Below, in pieces: positions 1 to 8,195 of a stretch of 64,000 bases of DNA. The number at the start of each line of letters is the position of its first letter. Within the stretch, counting starts at the first letter, position 1. The notes beneath the pieces are model-generated. The model saw nothing but the letters and a program-made list of their open reading frames with translations, had not been told where the DNA came from and ran no database searches. The DNA is taken from positions 232,584-296,583 of the forward strand of contig NZ_JABGCG010000008.1 of NCBI RefSeq assembly GCF_019799925.1. Direction: 5' to 3'. The DNA is from Blastococcus sp. CPCC 205250. Its GTDB lineage: Bacteria; Actinomycetota; Actinomycetes; Mycobacteriales; Geodermatophilaceae. A program made the translations under genes and the position numbers.

Positions 1-288
1 ACGCTCAGCATGGGCGAGCTCGCTCGACTGGCCGCGACCAGCCCCTCACGACTCAGTCACGCCGTCGCCGCGATGGAGGAACGGGGCTGGGTGACGCGCA
101 GGCCCTGTCCGACCAACAGGCGCATCCAGTACGCCACCCTCACCGATGCCGGGCTCTCGTTGCTACAGCGTGTGGCACCCGGCCACGTCGCCGAGGTCCG
201 CCGGCTCGTCTTCGACCAGCTCGACCCCGACGACCTGGCCCACCTGCGCCGCATGGCCCTGAGGCTCGTGGCCGTCCTCGACGAATAG
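1..288 (+). CDS. MarR-family transcriptional regulator, C-terminal part (5' end outside window)
   Basis: The frame is open from the first base and ends at a TAG at 286-288, giving 95 visible residues of a protein that begins before the window. The visible part holds a recognition helix (TSPSRLSHAVAAMEERG), a basic wing (VTRRPCPTNRRIQYATLT) and a leucine-rich terminal helix (DPDDLAHLRRMALRLVAVL), the usual order in the C-terminal two thirds of MarR proteins. The family acts as dimeric, often ligand-released repressors; the ligand and targets cannot be read here. The start codon is not visible. Winged-helix identity is fairly sure. Confidence 0.8.
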   Translation, partial: TLSMGELARLAATSPSRLSHAVAAMEERGWVTRRPCPTNRRIQYATLTDAGLSLLQRVAPGHVAEVRRLVFDQLDPDDLAHLRRMALRLVAVLDE

Positions 289-430
289 CCGTCGTGCCGC
301 GCGCCCGCGTGGCGACGTGCGCGCCCCCACGGGCACCGCCGGCGTCGACGTCGCCATGGACGCGGTCGGCCACAGGGCGGTGTTCGAGCAGGCGTCCTAC
401 GCCCGCGACCTGGCCGGGCGGGTGGTGCGG

Positions 431-1003
431 TCAGTCGATCAGGGCGAGGGCGCTCTCGACGCCCTGCGCAAGCACCGCATCGGAGAACTCGTCGTCCGAC
501 AGCGCGCGCGCCAACTGCATGGTCCCGACCAGCGACGTGAAGAGCGCGATGGCCCGGCCCGTCGCCGAGGCCGGGTTCTCTGGCTCGAGGCGTGCGGCGA
601 TCTCGTCCACGATCTCCCGTGCGCCCGACGTGTACCCGTCCCTGACGGACTCGCTGCAGCGGCCGACCTCGTCGAGCAGCGCGGCCGAGGGGCAACCGTT
701 CCGACGATCGTCGCGGTGTTCGGGGGACAGGTACCCCCGGATCAGGTCCGCCAGCCCCTCACGCCCGGGCGCCAGCGTTCGGTAGCGCGCCGCCTGGGCG
801 GCGAGCTCCGCGACCAGGACCTGGGCGACCAGGTCGTCCTTGGACCGGAAGTGAGCGTAGAAGGCCCCGTTCGTCAGTCCGGCGTCGGTCATCAGCGTCG
901 CGATGCCCGAACCGTCGATCCCGTCCTGCTTGAACCGTGCGCCGGCCGTCTCGATCATCCGCTGCCGCGTCGCCTGCTTGTGCTCCTTGCCGTAGCGAGC
1001 CAT
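431..1003 (-). CDS. TetR/AcrR-family transcriptional regulator
   Basis: A 190-residue protein of normal TetR length. The N-terminal helix-turn-helix is clear: ATRQRMIETAGARFKQDG, then GSGIATLMTDAGLTNGAFYAHF and SKDDLVAQV, with the family YxHF motif. The C-terminal 120 residues form the variable ligand-binding half (NGCPSAALLDEVGR is a common motif of one TetR subgroup). It is divergent from the alpha/beta hydrolase at 1288 and faces the large palindrome at 1061-1090, 58 bases upstream of its start. It probably represses itself and the rightward hydrolase-SDR-oxidoreductase genes. The effector is unknown. Confidence 0.92.
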   Translation of the reverse strand: MARYGKEHKQATRQRMIETAGARFKQDGIDGSGIATLMTDAGLTNGAFYAHFRSKDDLVAQVLVAELAAQAARYRTLAPGREGLADLIRGYLSPEHRDDRRNGCPSAALLDEVGRCSESVRDGYTSGAREIVDEIAARLEPENPASATGRAIALFTSLVGTMQLARALSDDEFSDAVLAQGVESALALID

Positions 1004-1060
1004 CCGGAGATCTCCGTTCCGCGCTGCGGGGCTTGTGACGCTGTCGATCCTAGCTTGTGG

Positions 1061-1090
1061 TCGTACGGACGTAATATTACGCTCATACGA
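1061..1090. promoter_or_regulatory. Two-tier palindrome, likely TetR operator
   Basis: The site reads TCGTA-N4-CGTAATATTACG-N4-TACGA. The perfect 12-base core (1070-1081) and the outer 5-base arms (1061-1065, 1086-1090) share one centre of symmetry. It lies between the divergent TetR gene (start 1003) and hydrolase gene (start 1288), where an autoregulatory TetR operator is expected. Binding by this regulator is inferred. Confidence 0.7.
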
Positions 1091-1287
1091 TGACCTGGAG
1101 AGTAAGGACGCCTCAGTGAGCCACGACGCCCGGCGCGGCCGATGCCGTCCTGTCGGGCCGGTAGGAGCACCGGATGCGCCACCCGATGCGCCGGGTTCTC
1201 GGCAAGGTCGTCGACCCTGACGCTCCGCAGCGCGCGAGCGACGCCGTCGCCGGCTCAGTTCGTCGCATCACTTCGGAAGTAGGCAGC

Positions 1288-2118
1288 ATGACCAGCTGGA
1301 AGAACGCACCGACCCAGAGCGTGGTCGTCGACGGCGTTCCCTTCGTCTACCGCGAGCTCGGACCGACCGGGGGCATCCCGGTCGTGTTCCTGCACCACTT
1401 CACCGCTGTGCTCGACGACTGGGATCCCCGCGTCGTCGACGGGATCGCGGAGACGCACCACGTCATCGCGTTCGACAACCATGGCGTGGGAGGCACCGGC
1501 GGAAAGGTGCCGAACGATCTGGAGGAGATGGGCGCCGCGGCGATCGCGTTCATCCGAGCACTCGGGTACGAGAAGGTCGACCTGTTCGGCTTCTCCGTCG
1601 GCGGCGCCGTGGCCCAGATGGTCGCCCTGCAGGCACCCGACCTGGTGCGCCGGATGGTGCTCGCCGGCACCGGACCCCGCGGAGGCGGCGGGATCTGGAA
1701 GATGCCGTTCATCGTCGGAGGCGCGTACCTCAAGGCGTTCCTCGCCCGCAAGGACCCGAGGCACTTCCTGTTCTTCCCGCGCACCGCGGTAGGCAAGGAG
1801 GCCGCGCACGACTACTTCGGCCGGCTCGCCGAACGGACAGCCGACCGCGACCTGCCCATCGCGACGCAGGCTCGTCTCGCGCAACTCCGGGCCATCACCA
1901 TGGGAGGGATGCACGCCCCGGACGATCTCTCGGCCATCACCGTTCCCGTGCTGGTCGCCAACGGCGACCATGACCTCATGGTCGCCAGTGGGCACTCCGC
2001 CGACCTGGCCGCCCGCCTGCCCAACGCGAAGCTGACGATCTATCCCGACTCCGGTCACGGCGGGGTGTTCCAACACCACGAGGAGTTCGTCCCGGAGGTC
2101 CTCGCGTTCCTTGCCTGA
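1288..2118 (+). CDS. Alpha/beta-fold hydrolase
   Basis: From ATG 1288 (purine-rich GGAAG 9 bases upstream) this is a 276-residue alpha/beta hydrolase. An in-frame ATG at 1174 exists, but the extra sequence does not resemble the family. The nucleophile elbow is GFSVGG with Ser103, the acid is in NGDHD near residues 227-229, and the base is His257 in SGHGG. HHFTA near residue 36 supplies the oxyanion loop. It is the first of three codirectional genes facing a TetR repressor, a common arrangement for inducible detoxification of esters or reactive carbonyls. The substrate is not predictable. Confidence 0.9.
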   Translation: MTSWKNAPTQSVVVDGVPFVYRELGPTGGIPVVFLHHFTAVLDDWDPRVVDGIAETHHVIAFDNHGVGGTGGKVPNDLEEMGAAAIAFIRALGYEKVDLFGFSVGGAVAQMVALQAPDLVRRMVLAGTGPRGGGGIWKMPFIVGGAYLKAFLARKDPRHFLFFPRTAVGKEAAHDYFGRLAERTADRDLPIATQARLAQLRAITMGGMHAPDDLSAITVPVLVANGDHDLMVASGHSADLAARLPNAKLTIYPDSGHGGVFQHHEEFVPEVLAFLA

Positions 2119-2217
2119 CACGAACCGGTCAAGCTCGGGGCACCTCCAGTTCCCTGTGGCCGGCGTACGACGTCATGCGACGTCGCGGATGCACCCTCGA
2201 CAGGAAAGAAGCAGCGC

Positions 2218-2931
2218 ATGCCCACACTCAACGGAGCCGTCGTCCTCGTCACCGGAGCGAACGGCGGGATCGGCACCCATTTCGTCCATGAAGCTCTGGC
2301 TCGTGGCGCCGTGAAGGTCTACGCCTCCGCGCGCAACCCGCGTGACTGGGACGACGACCGGGTCGTCCCCCTGGCTCTGGACGTCACCGACTCAGCCTCC
2401 ATCGAGGCCGCCGCCGAGACAGCGCGGGACGTGACCATGCTGATCAACAACGCCGGTGCCTCTCCGGCGAGCGTCAGCCTCCTCACCCTGGCCGAGGAGG
2501 AGATCCGGGCGAACATGGAGATCAACTTCTTCGGCCCGCTTCTCCTCGCCCGCGCCTTCGCCCCCGTGCTCACAGCGAGCGACGAGTCGGTGATCATCGA
2601 CATCCACTCGCTGCTGAGCTGGTACGCCGTCGCCGGCGTCTACAGCGTCTCCAAGGCCGCCCTGTGGTCGGCCACGAACGCGCTGCGTCTCGAGCTCGCC
2701 CCCGACGGCGTGCACGTCGTCGGCGTGCACGTCGGCTATGTCGACACCCCCATGGCCGCGCACGCGGCCGGCGCCAAGCTGGACCCCGCCGAGCTCGTCC
2801 GCATGGTGTTCGACGGCGTCGAGGCGGGCGAGTACGAGATCCTCGCGGATGAGGGTTCCGTGCAGGTCAAAGCGGGTCTCAGCGCGCCGATCGAGGCCCT
2901 CTACCCGCAGCTCAAGCCCGTGACCGGCTGA
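2218..2931 (+). CDS. SDR-family NAD(P)-dependent oxidoreductase
   Basis: A 237-residue classical short-chain dehydrogenase. The cofactor loop is TGANGGIG (residues 12-19), LINNAG follows at about 75-80, and the catalytic Tyr142 and Lys146 lie in YSVSK, with a Ser at 131-134 (IDIHSLLS). AAG-rich bases just before ATG 2218 (GAAAGAAG) serve as ribosome-binding site. It follows the hydrolase by about 100 bases and precedes the quinone-oxidoreductase-like gene, so it probably belongs to the same TetR-controlled set. This SDR is unlike the mycofactocin-type SDRs later in the window. The substrate is unknown. Confidence 0.9.
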   Translation: MPTLNGAVVLVTGANGGIGTHFVHEALARGAVKVYASARNPRDWDDDRVVPLALDVTDSASIEAAAETARDVTMLINNAGASPASVSLLTLAEEEIRANMEINFFGPLLLARAFAPVLTASDESVIIDIHSLLSWYAVAGVYSVSKAALWSATNALRLELAPDGVHVVGVHVGYVDTPMAAHAAGAKLDPAELVRMVFDGVEAGEYEILADEGSVQVKAGLSAPIEALYPQLKPVTG

Positions 2932-3195
2932 CGGACCGACGGGCCGACGTCGGCGAGTCCGGCGCTGCCCGGAGGCCGGTGGAGGTCACCGCACGGCGGG
3001 CACGCCGACGCGGTCGCAAGATGCGTCACCACGTGGACGACCCGGACCGCAGCCGCGGCGCGGAGCACCTCGTACATCCGACCACCGAGACCGTGACAAG
3101 AGACCTCCGGACAGAGTGGCGGTGCCTGACGTCGCCGTTCCCGACCGCGCGGTCGCACGCTCACGACCAGGCTTCGAGAAGGGGCAGGAACACCG

Positions 3196-4188
3196 ATGCA
3201 GGCATTCGTAGTGACCGAGTACAGCAAGGACGGGCTCGGGCTCGCCGACCTCCCCACCCCCACCCTCGGCAGCAACGCCGTCCTCGTCGAGGTCCGGGCA
3301 GCGAGCATCAACCCGCTCGACAAGATGGTCCGCAACGGCGAGTTCAAGCGGCTCCTGAAGTACAAGCTCCCGTTCCCGCTCGGTCATGACGTCTCGGGCG
3401 TCGTCGTGCGGGTGGGCGACCGCGTGCAGGGCTTCACGGCCGGCGACGAGATCTACTCCCGGCCCCGCGACCTGCGCATCGGCACCTTCGCCGAGTTCAT
3501 CGCCATCGATCAGGCGGACATCGCGCTCAAGCCCACCTCGCTGTCGTTCGAGGAGGCAGCCGCCGTGCCGCTGGTCGCCCTCGCCGCGTGGCAGGCTCTC
3601 GTCGACGTGGCCAAGGTGCAGCCGGGCCAGAAGGTCCTGGTCCACGCAGGCGCCGGAGGACTGGGCTCGACGGTCATCCAGGTCGCCAAGCACCTCGGCG
3701 CTCACGTGGCGACCACCGCACGCAGCGAGGACGCCGACAAGGTCCGCGCCCTCGGCGCGGACGAGGTCATCGACTACACGCAGCAGGACTTCGCCGACGT
3801 CCTGACCGGGTACGACGTCGTGCTCGACTCGGTCGGCGGGACCAACCTGCAGAAGTCCCTGACCGTCCTGGAGCGGGGTGGGATCGCGATCAGCGTCATC
3901 GGCCCCCCCGACCCGGCATTCGCCACTCAGCTCGGGCAGCCGCTCCTGGCGCCCGTCCTGAGCCTGATCAGCCGCAAGGTCCGCCGTCAGGCCAAGAAGC
4001 TCGGAGTCCGCTACTCATTCCTCTTCATGAAGGCCAGCGGACCCCAGCTCGCACAGTTGGCCGCGCTGTACGAGAACGGCTCGCTGCGCCCAGTGCTCGA
4101 TCGCACCTTCTCGTTCGAGCGGACTCTCGACGCGATGGCCTACGTCGAGGCGGGGAAGGCCAACGGCAAGATCGTCATCACCCGATGA
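3196..4188 (+). CDS. NADP-dependent quinone oxidoreductase-like protein (zinc-free MDR family)
   Basis: A 330-residue medium-chain dehydrogenase/reductase. The N-terminal GroES-like fold includes INPLDKM and GHDVSGVV; the Rossmann loop is AGAGGLG (residues 151-157). The cysteine cluster of zinc alcohol dehydrogenases is absent, which places it with quinone oxidoreductases and enoyl reductases that use NADPH on quinones or enones. The ribosome-binding site AGGGGCAGG precedes ATG 3196. The 264 bases separating it from the SDR contain no gene I can recognise. It is likely the third member of the TetR-linked detoxification group. Confidence 0.9.
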   Translation: MQAFVVTEYSKDGLGLADLPTPTLGSNAVLVEVRAASINPLDKMVRNGEFKRLLKYKLPFPLGHDVSGVVVRVGDRVQGFTAGDEIYSRPRDLRIGTFAEFIAIDQADIALKPTSLSFEEAAAVPLVALAAWQALVDVAKVQPGQKVLVHAGAGGLGSTVIQVAKHLGAHVATTARSEDADKVRALGADEVIDYTQQDFADVLTGYDVVLDSVGGTNLQKSLTVLERGGIAISVIGPPDPAFATQLGQPLLAPVLSLISRKVRRQAKKLGVRYSFLFMKASGPQLAQLAALYENGSLRPVLDRTFSFERTLDAMAYVEAGKANGKIVITR

Positions 4189-4325
4189 CTGCAACAGGGG
4201 GAACGGCGTAGACCGCGCACTCCCTCGACGTCCACGACTCGTGCACACCCTCCCGGATGGGGAGAGGCCGTACCGGGCCTCCTGGCGGAAACCGACGTCC
4301 CGCCAGGAGACCCGGAGCTCTCCGG

Positions 4326-4603
4326 TCAGCGCACCGGCGCGTGGTTGGAGCCAGGCAGGACCAGGTGGCCGGCGTCCACGGGCAGGGTGACACCCGTGAC
4401 GGCCGCTGCGAGGTCGGAGTTGAGGTAGAGCGCGGCGTTGGCGATGACCTCGGGCGGCAGGAACGCCGTCCCCCTGAGGACGCCGTAGTGGTAGCCGCCC
4501 TCGATCATGTCGGCCTCGGTGCCGCCGGGGTGCCCGGCGAGCATGTCCAGGCGCCCTGATGATCGGTCATGGGCGTGCGGAGCGCGCCGGGGTGGATGGT
4601 GTT
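4326..4603 (-). pseudogene. Remnant of a mycofactocin-type SDR, C-terminal third, frameshifted
   Basis: Read on the minus strand, one frame begins with NTIHPGALRTPMT, the conserved post-catalytic strand of SDRs. Around 4555-4565 the similarity jumps to another frame (LDMLAGHPGG, HYGVLRG, then VTGVTLPVDAGHLVLPG to the stop at 4326). This tail closely matches the intact SDR at 46381-47238 (KMAGRPGG, HYGILRG, PIDAGHLAMPG). The cofactor loop and catalytic Tyr/Lys are missing, so it cannot be functional. It abuts a second, different SDR fragment. Confidence 0.75.
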
Positions 4604-4800
4604 GCACCGGGGCCGTCGTCGGAGATCAGTTAGAGGACCGCGTTGGAGATGTCCACCGACTCGATCGCCGGCACCGGGAGCGCGTTGAGGGTCAGCGCAG
4701 CCTGCTCGAAGTCCGCACGGTCGGCTTCTCCAGGTCCGGGCGGAAGAGCGGGTAGATCGCTTCGTTGAGGATCATGTCCGTGGCCACCGTGGTGCCGCCG
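4604..4800 (-). pseudogene. Second SDR remnant, fused to the first, with frameshift and in-frame stop
   Basis: On the minus strand from 4800 one frame reads TDMILNEAIYPLFRPDLEKP, matching the region after catalysis in the SDR at 55136 (NDAIYKLFRPELEAP). After a frame change it reads LNALPVPAIESVDISNAVL, then a TAA where intact copies have Trp, then LISDDG, matching the SDR at 57966 (LNALPVPWLESVDISNAILWLASDE). It breaks off there and joins the 4326-4603 fragment. Two SDR genes, probably once in tandem, appear to have been fused by deletion and then decayed. I see no further gene in 4801-5068. Confidence 0.7.
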
Positions 4801-5068
4801 GGACGGGGGCGTGTCAGGGTCCCCGCGGCCGACAGCACCGGCGCCTTCCCGGAGCAGTCATCGACCCGGGCGACGTCTGAGGAGCCCCCGGCCTGAAGAC
4901 CCCGGTTCGTCAGCGCGAGTTCCTTCCTCGCCGTGCGGGCTCGCCTCGACCACCGCGACGGGTCCGATGTCGCCGTCGTGCGGGAGGCACCCTTGGGCGC
5001 GCCGGAGTCCGGCTATCGGCGCAGCCCGTCCGCGGACGCCGGCACGGAGTCTGCCGCGCCCTCTCTCG

Positions 5069-6460
5069 TCATCTGGGTCCGACCGTCGACGTTGCGACTG
5101 CCAGGTCCGGGTGCTGAGCCCGGCCGACCATCAGCGAGGTGACGCCGGCGAGCAGCGCCAGGACGACGACCAGGACCCAGCCGTCCCTGGCGCCGTCGAG
5201 GGCATCCCGGCCGCTGACCACGAGTCCGACGAGGAGGGCCACGCCGAAGGTGGCCCCGAGCTGGCGGGCGGCGGTGAACGTGGCCGTGCCGGTGGCGAGG
5301 TCGGCCGGTGAGAGAGTCGACGACACTGCCGCCGACAGGTTCGTGATCGTGAGCCCGACACCGATGCCGCTCACGATCAGCCCGGGGAGCATCGCCGTGG
5401 CATAGGCCTGCTCCCCGTCGACCTGCGTCAGCCACCACACGCCGCTCACGGCGAACAGCGACATCCCGACGGCGGCGACCTGCCCGCAGCCGAAGCGCGC
5501 GCCCAGCCGGCCGCCCGGGAGGGCGAACAGGGCGGCGCATGCCGGGCCGGGCACGAGCAGCAGGCCCGCCTCGAGCGCGGACATCCCCCAGCCGCCGGTG
5601 AGCCACAGGACGTTGCCGAGCAGCATCGCCCCGAACGACGCGAAGAAGGCGAGACCGGCCAGGCAGGTCAGTGCGTAGGTCCTCGTCCGCAGCAGCGGCA
5701 ACGGCAGCACGGGCACCAGCCGCCGCGGCGTGCGGGCCGCGCGGAAGACCACCAGCAGAAGGAGCACCGCCGCCCCGGCGAGGCGCGCCACCGTCACGCC
5801 GCTCGACCAGCCGCGGTCGGGCGCCTCGACCAGCGCCAGGGAGAGCAGTGCGACGCCGCCGATGAGCAACAGGGTGCCGAGGATGTCGGGGCGGCGGCTC
5901 TCGGTCTCGTCCCGCGACTCCGGCAGCACCCGCCGGCCGAGCACCAGCGCGGCGATGCCCACCGGCACGTTGACGAGGAACACCCAGCGCCACGACGCCT
6001 CGACCAGCAGGCCACCGATCGGCGGTCCGAGCGCCGCGGCCACGCCGCTGATGGCCGACCAGACCGCGATCGCGTGCGCCCGCCGGGCCGGCGGGAAGCT
6101 GTGCAGCAGCAACGCCAGCGAGGTCGACATGAGCAACGCTGCGCCGACGGCCTGCAGCACGCGGAAGCCGACGAGCGACCCGACGTCCCACGCCGCCGCG
6201 CAGCCCACCGACGCCGCGATGAAGACCGCCAGCCCGAGCAGGAACACACGACGGCGGCCGAAGCGGTCGGCGGTTCGCCCGGCCGGGACGAGCAGTGCGG
6301 CGAACCCGATCGTGTAGGCGTTCAGCACCCAGGACAGCGCGGCCGGGTCGGCCCCGAAGTCGGCACCGATCGCCGGGAAGGCGATGTTCACGATGAAGAG
6401 GTCGAGGCTGGCGAGGAAGACACCCGCCGACACGACGAGCAGGATCAGGCCGGTCCGCAT
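5069..6460 (-). CDS. MFS transporter, DHA2-like (14-TM) drug/proton antiporter
   Basis: From ATG 6460 the protein has 463 residues. A longer frame reaches 6718, but its extra N-terminus is hydrophilic and runs through the divergent HxlR gene. The first helix is ILLVVSAGVFLASLDLFIVN, followed by the family motif LDxxIVNIAFPAI and GRTADRFGRRRVFLLGL (motif A between helices 2 and 3). Many hydrophobic segments follow, consistent with the 14-helix EmrB/QacA type. It faces an HxlR regulator across two operator-like palindromes, so it is probably an efflux pump induced by a toxic compound. Substrate unknown. Confidence 0.92.
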   Translation of the reverse strand: MRTGLILLVVSAGVFLASLDLFIVNIAFPAIGADFGADPAALSWVLNAYTIGFAALLVPAGRTADRFGRRRVFLLGLAVFIAASVGCAAAWDVGSLVGFRVLQAVGAALLMSTSLALLLHSFPPARRAHAIAVWSAISGVAAALGPPIGGLLVEASWRWVFLVNVPVGIAALVLGRRVLPESRDETESRRPDILGTLLLIGGVALLSLALVEAPDRGWSSGVTVARLAGAAVLLLLVVFRAARTPRRLVPVLPLPLLRTRTYALTCLAGLAFFASFGAMLLGNVLWLTGGWGMSALEAGLLLVPGPACAALFALPGGRLGARFGCGQVAAVGMSLFAVSGVWWLTQVDGEQAYATAMLPGLIVSGIGVGLTITNLSAAVSSTLSPADLATGTATFTAARQLGATFGVALLVGLVVSGRDALDGARDGWVLVVVLALLAGVTSLMVGRAQHPDLAVATSTVGPR

Positions 6461-6539
6461 AGGTGGCGTCCGAGGGTCGTTGAGTGACTCTGGGGCCGCC
6501 CCGCTCGTCTGGTCCGACACAAGTCCCCCAACGGCAGTC

Positions 6540-6556
6540 GGTTTGTTTGTCGAACC
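6540..6556. promoter_or_regulatory. HxlR operator candidate 1
   Basis: GGTTTG-N5-CGAACC is an imperfect inverted repeat (5 of 6 arm positions match). It lies 80 bases upstream of the MFS start at 6460, and the candidate HxlR start codon falls within it. It matches site 2 at 6584-6600 in length and spacer size. Confidence 0.6.
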
Positions 6557-7055
6557 AAGTCGCCGGGACGCTACCTCAGAGTCGGTTCGATGTGCGAACC
6601 TACGCGCGTGGCTGGACTGGACGGACTCCCCGGGGCGCCGATGCTCCGTCGCCGGCGCGCTCAGCGTCGTCGGCGACCGGTGGGCGCTGCTGGTGATCCG
6701 TGAGGTGTCGCTGGGCAATCACCGGTTCAGCGACATCCTCCGTGGAACCGGCGCACCGAGGGAGCGGCTCAGCGCACGTCTGACCGCCCTCGTGGAGTCC
6801 GGCGTCCTCCAGCGGCGGCAGTACAGCGAGTCACCGCCGCGCGCCGGCTATCACCTCACCCCGGCGGGCCGCGATCTCCTGCCCGTTCTCCAGGCCCTCA
6901 TGCAATGGGGTGACCGCTGGGTCGCAGACACTCCACCGGTCGAGCTGCACCACCACGACCACCGCATCTCGGCGTCGTGGATGTGCGACACCTGCGGCGA
7001 GCCGGTCAACGGGTCCCGCGTCCAGTCCGTCGCGACGGGAACCCAGCCCAGCTGA
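6543..7055 (+). CDS. HxlR-family winged-helix transcriptional regulator
   Basis: The HxlR core is unmistakable: CSVAGALSVVGDRWALLVIREVSLG, then RFSDILRGTGAPRERLSARL and TALVESGVLQRRQYSESPP with YHLTPAGRDLLPVL. The tail carries a CxxC (WMCDTCGEP) not typical of minimal HxlR proteins. The start is unresolved. The nearest in-frame candidate is TTG 6543 (170 residues); TTG 6480 or ATG 6384 would overlap the divergent MFS control region or gene. Two palindromes (6540-6600) overlap its 5' end, suggesting autoregulation together with control of the MFS pump. HxlR proteins often sense electrophiles or quinones. Confidence 0.85.
   Translation: MFVEPSRRDATSESVRCANLRAWLDWTDSPGRRCSVAGALSVVGDRWALLVIREVSLGNHRFSDILRGTGAPRERLSARLTALVESGVLQRRQYSESPPRAGYHLTPAGRDLLPVLQALMQWGDRWVADTPPVELHHHDHRISASWMCDTCGEPVNGSRVQSVATGTQPS
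6584..6600. promoter_or_regulatory. HxlR operator candidate 2
   Basis: GGTTCG-ATGTG-CGAACC is a perfect 6-base inverted repeat with a 5-base spacer. Its centre is 44 bases from site 1, about four DNA turns, so two dimers would sit on the same face. It lies inside or just before the HxlR coding region, depending on the true start. Confidence 0.65.
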
Positions 7056-7216
7056 GGGGGGTCCGTCAGGCTGGTCGGTGCCTTCTCCAGGGGTCAGCGC
7101 ATCGCGTGCATCCCTTCCGCACTCAATACTGCCGCCGGCAGCCATGCTGTACCGGCTCGTGGAAACGGGCGTCTGCCGGTTCGACCTGATGGTCTAGCAA
7201 TCGTCAACCGCAGCCA

Positions 7217-7764
7217 TCATGGAAGAGAACAATTCGCAGGATCTCTGCTCCGCGCCGTTGCTGGGCGGGGGAGGGGCCGTCGGCGGTTGGCCAGTTCCAG
7301 CAGGACGTCGGCGTGACAGGGCTGATCCAGCGGGCACCAGCATGCGAGGTCGTGACCACGGAGTAGGCGTCGTGCCTCTGCGGCGTAGTCACCTGTCGCC
7401 CATCGCCGAAACCAGTCGATCGCCGTTGCCGTGTCCGGGCAGCGGACCCCCGAACGCCATCGGGGTAGATGCCCGGAGCTCTGCTCGTCGGGACCGGCCA
7501 GGTGTCGTCGTGATCGGCCGCCAGCCACATGTACGTCTCGCCGACGCGGAATGGGTTGCCCCAGCGGGTGGGACGAGCCACGACCACGGCACCGGCCGGC
7601 TTGCGCCGTCCACGGGCTCGGCTCAGCCGGATGCGTGCGGGCGCACTTCGCTGGGGGCAGTTCGCGCCGGTGAGGTGACCGGCGGGCGGTGCTGGCAGCC
7701 GGCGCAGCGGCTGGTGAGGGGGAGCCGCGCGGCCGGTCCTCGGTTCGTCGGCGTCGATCGGCAT
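7217..7764 (-). pseudogene. DUF4326-family gene broken by a frameshift
   Basis: From ATG 7764 one frame reads ARIRLSRARGRRKPAGAVVV and RPTRWGNPFRVGETY, the signature N-terminal half of DUF4326 proteins. The second half continues in a neighbouring frame: ATAIDWFRRWATGDYAAEAR, RLLRGHDLACWCPLDQPCHA, DVLLELAN, ending at 7217. The switch is near 7440. Each half alone is degenerate outside its own part. DUF4326 proteins are small, unassigned and common on phages and mobile elements. A sequencing error could cause the shift, but decay fits the broken SDRs nearby. Confidence 0.7.
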
Positions 7765-8103
7765 CGGTCACCGCCCCCTCTGGTCGGCTGTCAACCCAGC
7801 GGCTTGTGCCGCCAGCAGACCGTGCCTACCGCAAGGGTGTGACCGTTCTGGAGGCCAACTGGAGGGGAACGAGAGGACGTCGCCGGCTTCTCAGTTGCTG
7901 CCCATCAATCGGGTGGAACTCGAGGGGGACTTTGAGACTCCGCGCTTCCGTGACCGCGACGCACATACGACGATCAATCAACCGTAATTTCCACTTGTCA
8001 GTCAACGTTGGTTAACTCGCGACACGCGAAGCGAGCTGCGCTTTCACTGCCAGCCAATTCCGCCCAACACGGACAAAAAGGCCCGGCGCGTTATCGCAGG
8101 GTT
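7765..8103. other. Gene-free, AT-richer gap
   Basis: I find no coding region here on either strand. Composition falls noticeably around 7900-8060, with runs such as CGATCAATCAACCGTAATTT and GTCAACGTTGGTTAACTC, unlike the surrounding GC-rich DNA. It ends at the tRNA-like T-arm at 8104. It could be the relic edge of an inserted element. Confidence 0.4.
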
Positions 8104-8128
8104 ACTGGTTCAAGTCCAGTCGGGGGAG
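8104..8128 (+). other. Possible 3' end of a tRNA gene (T-arm and acceptor strand), candidate attachment-site relic
   Basis: ACTGG-TTCAAGT-CCAGT forms a perfect 5-base stem with a canonical 7-base T-loop, including TTC, the A at loop position five and the closing C. CGGGGGA follows in the place of a 3' acceptor strand, then G. No D-arm, anticodon arm or 5' acceptor partner (TCCCCCG) is visible within about 100 bases upstream, so this is not a complete tRNA. Integrating elements recombine with tRNA 3' ends and leave such copies behind, which fits its position at the end of the decayed left segment. Confidence 0.35.
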
Positions 8129-8195
8129 CAGCACAGGCCTCTGACCAGCGCATCCGCCGGTCCGAGGCCGTCGTCGTCTCCGCCCCGCTCGGCCG

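Noticed and set aside
294..785. Rightward frames over 294-1093
   Set aside because: They are antisense to the TetR gene, whose helix-turn-helix is clear on the minus strand.
6461..6718. N-terminal extension of the MFS pump
   Set aside because: The added residues are hydrophilic, lack family similarity and overlap the HxlR gene and both operators; ATG 6460 gives the normal first helix.
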